A stretch of 8,935 bases of DNA from Bacteroidaceae bacterium. Its GTDB lineage: Bacteria; Bacteroidota; Bacteroidia; Bacteroidales; Bacteroidaceae. Where the stretch lies: NCBI GenBank assembly GCA_017383665.1, contig JAFNWA010000228.1:1-8935 (forward strand), read 5' to 3'. Under the pieces are notes generated by a model that worked only from the letters and a program-made list of their open reading frames with translations, made no database searches and had not been told where the DNA came from. Both the position numbers and the translations under genes were made by a program. How positions within the stretch are numbered: position 1 is the first letter of the stretch; every line of letters begins with the position of its first letter. Shown in pieces: positions 5,927 to 8,935 of the stretch.

Positions 5927-6618
5927 TCTGCAAGGAAACTTTCAGCTTTAACAATATCTCCGGCGTGGTCAATGTCTATGATTTTTCCAAAAGGGTGGGC
6001 TTTCAGCTTAAGCCCGTTTTCAACAAGGCTTCTCTGGAAGTTACGCATCCGTTCCTTTCCGCTATCCATGCATCTGTCAAGTATGTCAAGAGCGTTCTCC
6101 TGTAGCCCGTATATACCACCTGAAATATATCTTGACATAGTTGTCGGCTTGTCATTGAAGGCTGTTATATTCAGTTCCCCATCGGTTTCGACATAAAGTG
6201 GTTTCTCGTCGTCTATGTAATCGGTAACCGCCATTAGTCCGTCGCACTTGCTTGCCTCAAAAGCTTTGATGTATTCGGTAAATTCCTTTTCCTTGAATAT
6301 TGTGTCAACTGTGGTCAGGCAGAATCTGTCACCTCTAAGCAAATGACTGATAGCATGAAGACTGTGCATTGAACTTGGGGTGTCCTTGACTACAAATTCA
6401 ATAGGGTATTGCTTTTGCAGTTTCTTCAACATTTCCAGTGTCTTTGGCTGCTGGCTGTTGATGATTATACAGATGCTGCTTGCTCCCAATGATGCAAAAA
6501 GCATTACAAGGCGTTCTATGATGGGAATGCCTTGTAATTTTATTAGTGGCTTGGGCTCTTTTACTCCTTCCTGTGTCAAACGGGAGCCTTCGCCTGCTGC
6601 TATTATTGCAAATTTCAT
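5923..6618 (-). CDS. Sugar/alcohol-phosphate nucleotidyltransferase (NTP_transferase-like)
   Basis: A 231-residue cytoplasmic nucleotidyltransferase of the GT-A-like NTP_transferase/MobA-like type, which couples a nucleoside triphosphate to a phosphorylated substrate and releases pyrophosphate. The nucleotide-binding loop is AAGEGSRL (residues 7-14), followed by KEPKPLIKLQGIPII, whose Lys23 is the usual substrate/phosphate-binding Lys. The first metal-binding Asp is probably Asp105 in LTTVDTIF, and the second Asp215 or Asp217 in IIDIDHAGD. SGGIYGL (166-172) is the typical sugar/alcohol-binding turn. At 231 residues it is near LicC-type cytidylyltransferases and shorter than glucose-1-phosphate uridylyl- or thymidylyltransferases (about 290). 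It follows pdxA by 25 bases and overlaps the ATP-grasp gene by 4. Because a CDP-alcohol-using enzyme lies two genes on, CTP is the likeliest nucleotide, but that is inference. Confidence 0.85.
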   Translation of the reverse strand: MKFAIIAAGEGSRLTQEGVKEPKPLIKLQGIPIIERLVMLFASLGASSICIIINSQQPKTLEMLKKLQKQYPIEFVVKDTPSSMHSLHAISHLLRGDRFCLTTVDTIFKEKEFTEYIKAFEASKCDGLMAVTDYIDDEKPLYVETDGELNITAFNDKPTTMSRYISGGIYGLQENALDILDRCMDSGKERMRNFQRSLVENGLKLKAHPFGKIIDIDHAGDIVKAESFLAE

Positions 6619-6643
6619 CCTGTGAAAATGTTATTGGCAACTT

Positions 6644-7741
6644 TTAATCGTTGTCGGCCTGCTGCAGATTCAGACGGTTGCTGTCATCGCGCTTCTCAAA
6701 ATAGAGCTTGCGCAACGGATTGCGGCGTGCTTCGGCATAGAATCTGCGGTTGCGCAGTATATCGATGGCTGCATATATTGCTTGACGGAACGAATTTTCA
6801 TCAGCTATACCTTGTCCGGCAATATCCGATGCAACGCCGTGAGCCGGTGAGGTGCGTACAATAGGTAATCCTGCAGTAAAGTTAATGCCGTTGTTCATGG
6901 CGAGTACCTTGAATGGAGCAAGGCCTTGGTCATGGTACATCGCGAGAATTGCATCAAATTTGTCATACTTTCCACTTCCCATGAAACCGTCTGCAGCAAA
7001 CGGACCATAGCAGAATATGCCCCCGTCATTCATCTTGCGTATTGTTGGGCTGATAATCTCAATCTCCTCCTTGCCCAATAGTCCATTGTCGCCTGAGTGT
7101 GGATTCAGTGACAGAACGGCAATTTTAGGTGCATCAATATTGAAATCCTCTCTCAAACAGTTGTTGAGTATGGTGATTTTTTCTTCAAGCAGTTCTGGGG
7201 TGATGGCTGCCGGGACATCGCGCAGTGCAAGATGTGATGTGGCAACTGCAATGCGCAAGTCTCCGCTACACAATAGCATAAGCGCCTTGCCACCTTCGTC
7301 GCAGCACTCCTGCAGATATTCCGTATGTCCTGGGAATTTGAATTGTTCGCTCTGAATGGAATTCTTGTCTATCGGTGCTGTGACAATGACATCAATTTCT
7401 CCTCTTTTGTAGGCTTCGACAGCCTTTTCAAGTGCCTGGTATGCAGCCTCACCAGCTTCTGCGCTGCTGCAACCAAGTTCAATGTGCAACTCGTCATTGT
7501 TGCAATTCACGATGTTTAGTTTGCCTGCTTGTGCATCGGCAGCCTTCTCAATGGCATTGTATGTAATCTCCATTTCAAGCGCCTTGCGATGGTAAGCCGC
7601 TGCTTTGGGCGAACCAAAAACTATGGGTGTACATATATCGAATATCTCGGGGTTCTCGAATGTCTTGAAAATGATTTCGTAACCGATCCCGTTGATATCA
7701 CCTTGTGTAATTCCAACACGAATCCTTCCTCTTTCGCTCAT
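6644..7741 (-). CDS. pdxA: 4-hydroxythreonine-4-phosphate dehydrogenase PdxA
   Basis: A 365-residue PdxA, the NAD-dependent enzyme that oxidises 4-phosphohydroxy-L-threonine in the deoxyxylulose-5-phosphate-dependent route to pyridoxal phosphate; PdxJ then condenses its product. Family motifs occur in order: GITQGDINGIGYEI (residues 10-23), TAPIDKNSI (121-129), PGHTEYL with His139 and Thr140, LNPHSGDNG (His215), MYHDQGLAPFK (His270) and RTSPAHGVASDIAG (297-309). His170, His215 and His270 correspond to the three zinc ligands known for E. coli PdxA. It is longer than the E. coli protein (329 residues), with a charged C-terminal tail after about residue 345; proteins of about this length are usual in Bacteroidetes. 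The start ATG fits the family N-terminus. It begins 33 bases after the DUF4837 gene and is followed by the nucleotidyltransferase at 25 bases, so it is probably co-transcribed with both. Confidence 0.95.
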   Translation of the reverse strand: MSERGRIRVGITQGDINGIGYEIIFKTFENPEIFDICTPIVFGSPKAAAYHRKALEMEITYNAIEKAADAQAGKLNIVNCNNDELHIELGCSSAEAGEAAYQALEKAVEAYKRGEIDVIVTAPIDKNSIQSEQFKFPGHTEYLQECCDEGGKALMLLCSGDLRIAVATSHLALRDVPAAITPELLEEKITILNNCLREDFNIDAPKIAVLSLNPHSGDNGLLGKEEIEIISPTIRKMNDGGIFCYGPFAADGFMGSGKYDKFDAILAMYHDQGLAPFKVLAMNNGINFTAGLPIVRTSPAHGVASDIAGQGIADENSFRQAIYAAIDILRNRRFYAEARRNPLRKLYFEKRDDSNRLNLQQADND

Positions 7742-7774
7742 TGTTATATCGGTTTTAATTTATTCGTTTTTATG

Positions 7775-8818
7775 TTATTCAAGATCTACAGGCACTTTAA
7801 GAGTGTAGAGTGAAACTTCGAGTTTTCGCATGTATGCGCGCTTTTCTTTGTTGGGCGCATAAACGAAAGCCTCAACCACAATCATTCTGCCATTCTTTTC
7901 ATCCACTATTGAGTGTGACACAAAAGGACCACCGCCAAACATGTCGTCATTCTTCATATACCAGCTTCCGCGAGCAACGCTCATGTATTTCCCGTTGTAT
8001 GCTGTTGGCTCTACAGTAACAGTTGCTGCATCAGTCTGTATATATTGTCCGGGTTCTGCTCCTGGAATATTTTCCTTCATTACCGAGTCGCGTTTCTGTA
8101 TGAAGTACTCTTTAGAGAAGTTATCAGGCGAAGTGTAAGGATAACTGTAAACAGCAAAACTCATCATCTCTATTTTGCTTGGGTTGTTGTAGTCCGAAAT
8201 CCACATGAAGTTCTGTCCCACCTTGCGCCCGTTGATATTTGAAGGAATCATTATTTCGCATCCGAACTTCTGTTTTACAAGCGCCATTATATCTTTATTG
8301 TGTTTGTTTTTAAGTTCGGTAATCTGGTATTCTCGTTCCTTTTCTGTAAAGAAATCAACGATTACTTGGGAATTCTTGTTTACAAATTCACCAAATGATT
8401 TGTTGTCGGGGGCATATATGCCCATTACGACCTGCGGCTCTGCATAGATGTTCCTCTCATATCTGAACTCGCTTTTGCTGTGGTCGCTATTGATGTCCAC
8501 CATTATGATGTTACGGTATGCCTGCTCGGTGCTGCCGAAACTGTTGCTGTTGCGTCTGGTGACTTTGAATGACGCCTCCTGTTGTGGAAGACCAGGGACG
8601 GGGGTGTCAAGCGCCTGTTTGAGCGCCATTCCGGCCGAAGAATTCCAAATGTTGTCATCGCAGACCAACAAAACTTCAAATGGCGTTCCCATGGAACTGC
8701 GTTTGATATCCAAAGCCTCTTTTATGTTCTTGCCAACTTTCTTGATGCCTTTTAATCCATCCTCGCCACATGAGGTCAGCAACACGATTGATAATAAAAA
8801 TAGAAATACTCTTTTCAT
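7775..8818 (-). CDS. DUF4837 family lipoprotein
   Basis: A 347-residue lipoprotein that I recognise as DUF4837, a Bacteroidetes family of unknown function. The signal peptide MKRVFLFLLSIVLLTSC ends in a lipobox (LLTSC) with lipidated Cys17, followed by Gly-Glu-Asp; acidic residues right after the Cys fit the lipoprotein export signals described for surface lipoproteins in Bacteroidetes, but this one is weak. After a basic stretch (about 22-42) the globular region starts with GTPFEVLLVCDD. Family-like segments are QVIVDFFTEKEREYQ, a central segment with FMWISDY and, near the end, ARGSWYMKNDDMFGGGPF. It starts 13 bases after the rlmN stop and ends 33 bases before pdxA. The linkage to these two genes appears to be old, but a functional connection is not evident. 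Confidence 0.88.
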   Translation of the reverse strand: MKRVFLFLLSIVLLTSCGEDGLKGIKKVGKNIKEALDIKRSSMGTPFEVLLVCDDNIWNSSAGMALKQALDTPVPGLPQQEASFKVTRRNSNSFGSTEQAYRNIIMVDINSDHSKSEFRYERNIYAEPQVVMGIYAPDNKSFGEFVNKNSQVIVDFFTEKEREYQITELKNKHNKDIMALVKQKFGCEIMIPSNINGRKVGQNFMWISDYNNPSKIEMMSFAVYSYPYTSPDNFSKEYFIQKRDSVMKENIPGAEPGQYIQTDAATVTVEPTAYNGKYMSVARGSWYMKNDDMFGGGPFVSHSIVDEKNGRMIVVEAFVYAPNKEKRAYMRKLEVSLYTLKVPVDLE

Positions 8819-8831
8819 GGATATGCTATTG

Positions 8832-8935
8832 TTATTGTTTGTTTTCCTGTTTGAGAGTTGATAACATTCCGCAAGCAGCGAAGATGTCTTCTCCGCGTGA
8901 TGCTCTGATTGTTGTGAACACCCCGTTGTGAGTGA
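8832..8935 (-). CDS. rlmN: RlmN, 23S rRNA/tRNA A2503/A37 methyltransferase, C-terminal tail
   Basis: The last 33 residues of a protein that enters from the right edge. The sequence THNGVFTTIRASRGEDIF continues as AACGMLSTL and ends in QENKQ. It matches the conserved RlmN C-terminus (VTVRKSRGDDI-AACGQL in E. coli), including the Cys in AACG that is methylated during catalysis (Cys355 in E. coli). RlmN is a radical SAM enzyme that methylates C2 of A2503 in 23S rRNA and A37 in some tRNAs. The radical SAM cluster is outside the window. The stop is 13 bases before the DUF4837 start, so the genes are probably co-transcribed. Confidence 0.9.
   Translation of the reverse strand, partial: THNGVFTTIRASRGEDIFAACGMLSTLKQENKQ

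Noticed and set aside
8448..8861. Open frame of 137 codons on the plus strand opposite the DUF4837 gene
   Set aside because: It overlaps the lipoprotein start and the rlmN end on the other strand and shows no domain or ribosome binding site.

Overview
The window looks like chromosomal DNA of a Bacteroidales bacterium (Bacteroides, Prevotella or a close relative). The evidence is a DUF4837 lipoprotein with a CGED lipobox context, a Bacteroidetes-type PdxA, a permease-HMA metal exporter of the type common in that order, weak Shine-Dalgarno sites, and a TAnnTTTG-like promoter element. The genus is inference. I saw no tRNA, rRNA, CRISPR array, insertion sequence or phage gene.

Layout. Positions 1-684 (+) hold the C-terminal part of a PepD-type Xaa-His dipeptidase. 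It meets the minus-strand genes at a strong bidirectional hairpin terminator (701-741). Everything else reads on the minus strand, so transcription runs from high to low coordinates: the tail of rlmN (8832-8935), a DUF4837 lipoprotein (7775-8818), pdxA (6644-7741), a nucleotidyltransferase (5923-6618), an ATP-grasp enzyme (5111-5926), a CDP-alcohol phosphatidyltransferase (4153-5106), a HAD hydrolase (3435-4166), an exported OmpA-like/TPR protein (2061-3374) and a metal-efflux permease with a C-terminal HMA domain (754-1980). The gaps from rlmN to the HAD gene are between -14 and +33 bases with no visible terminator, so these seven genes are probably one operon. The last two genes follow after 60 and 80 bases.

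How the genes fit together. rlmN, the DUF4837 gene and pdxA are housekeeping genes (23S rRNA/tRNA methylation, an envelope lipoprotein, vitamin B6 synthesis). The four genes after pdxA look like an uncharacterised pathway. A nucleotidyltransferase could activate a phosphorylated polyol or amino alcohol as a CDP or similar derivative. The membrane CDP-alcohol phosphotransferase could then join it to an acceptor, the HAD enzyme could remove a phosphate, and the ATP-grasp enzyme could phosphorylate or ligate a substrate. The product is probably a phospholipid head group or a phosphodiester-linked envelope molecule, but its identity cannot be read from sequence. Two proteins in the cassette have altered signature motifs: the fourth Asp of the CDP-alcohol phosphotransferase motif is shifted by one residue, and the HAD motif I is DYGGT, not DxDxT.

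The metal exporter gene has a 15-bp-arm inverted repeat just upstream of its start, overlapping a likely -7 promoter element. It is a good candidate operator for an unseen metal-responsive regulator.
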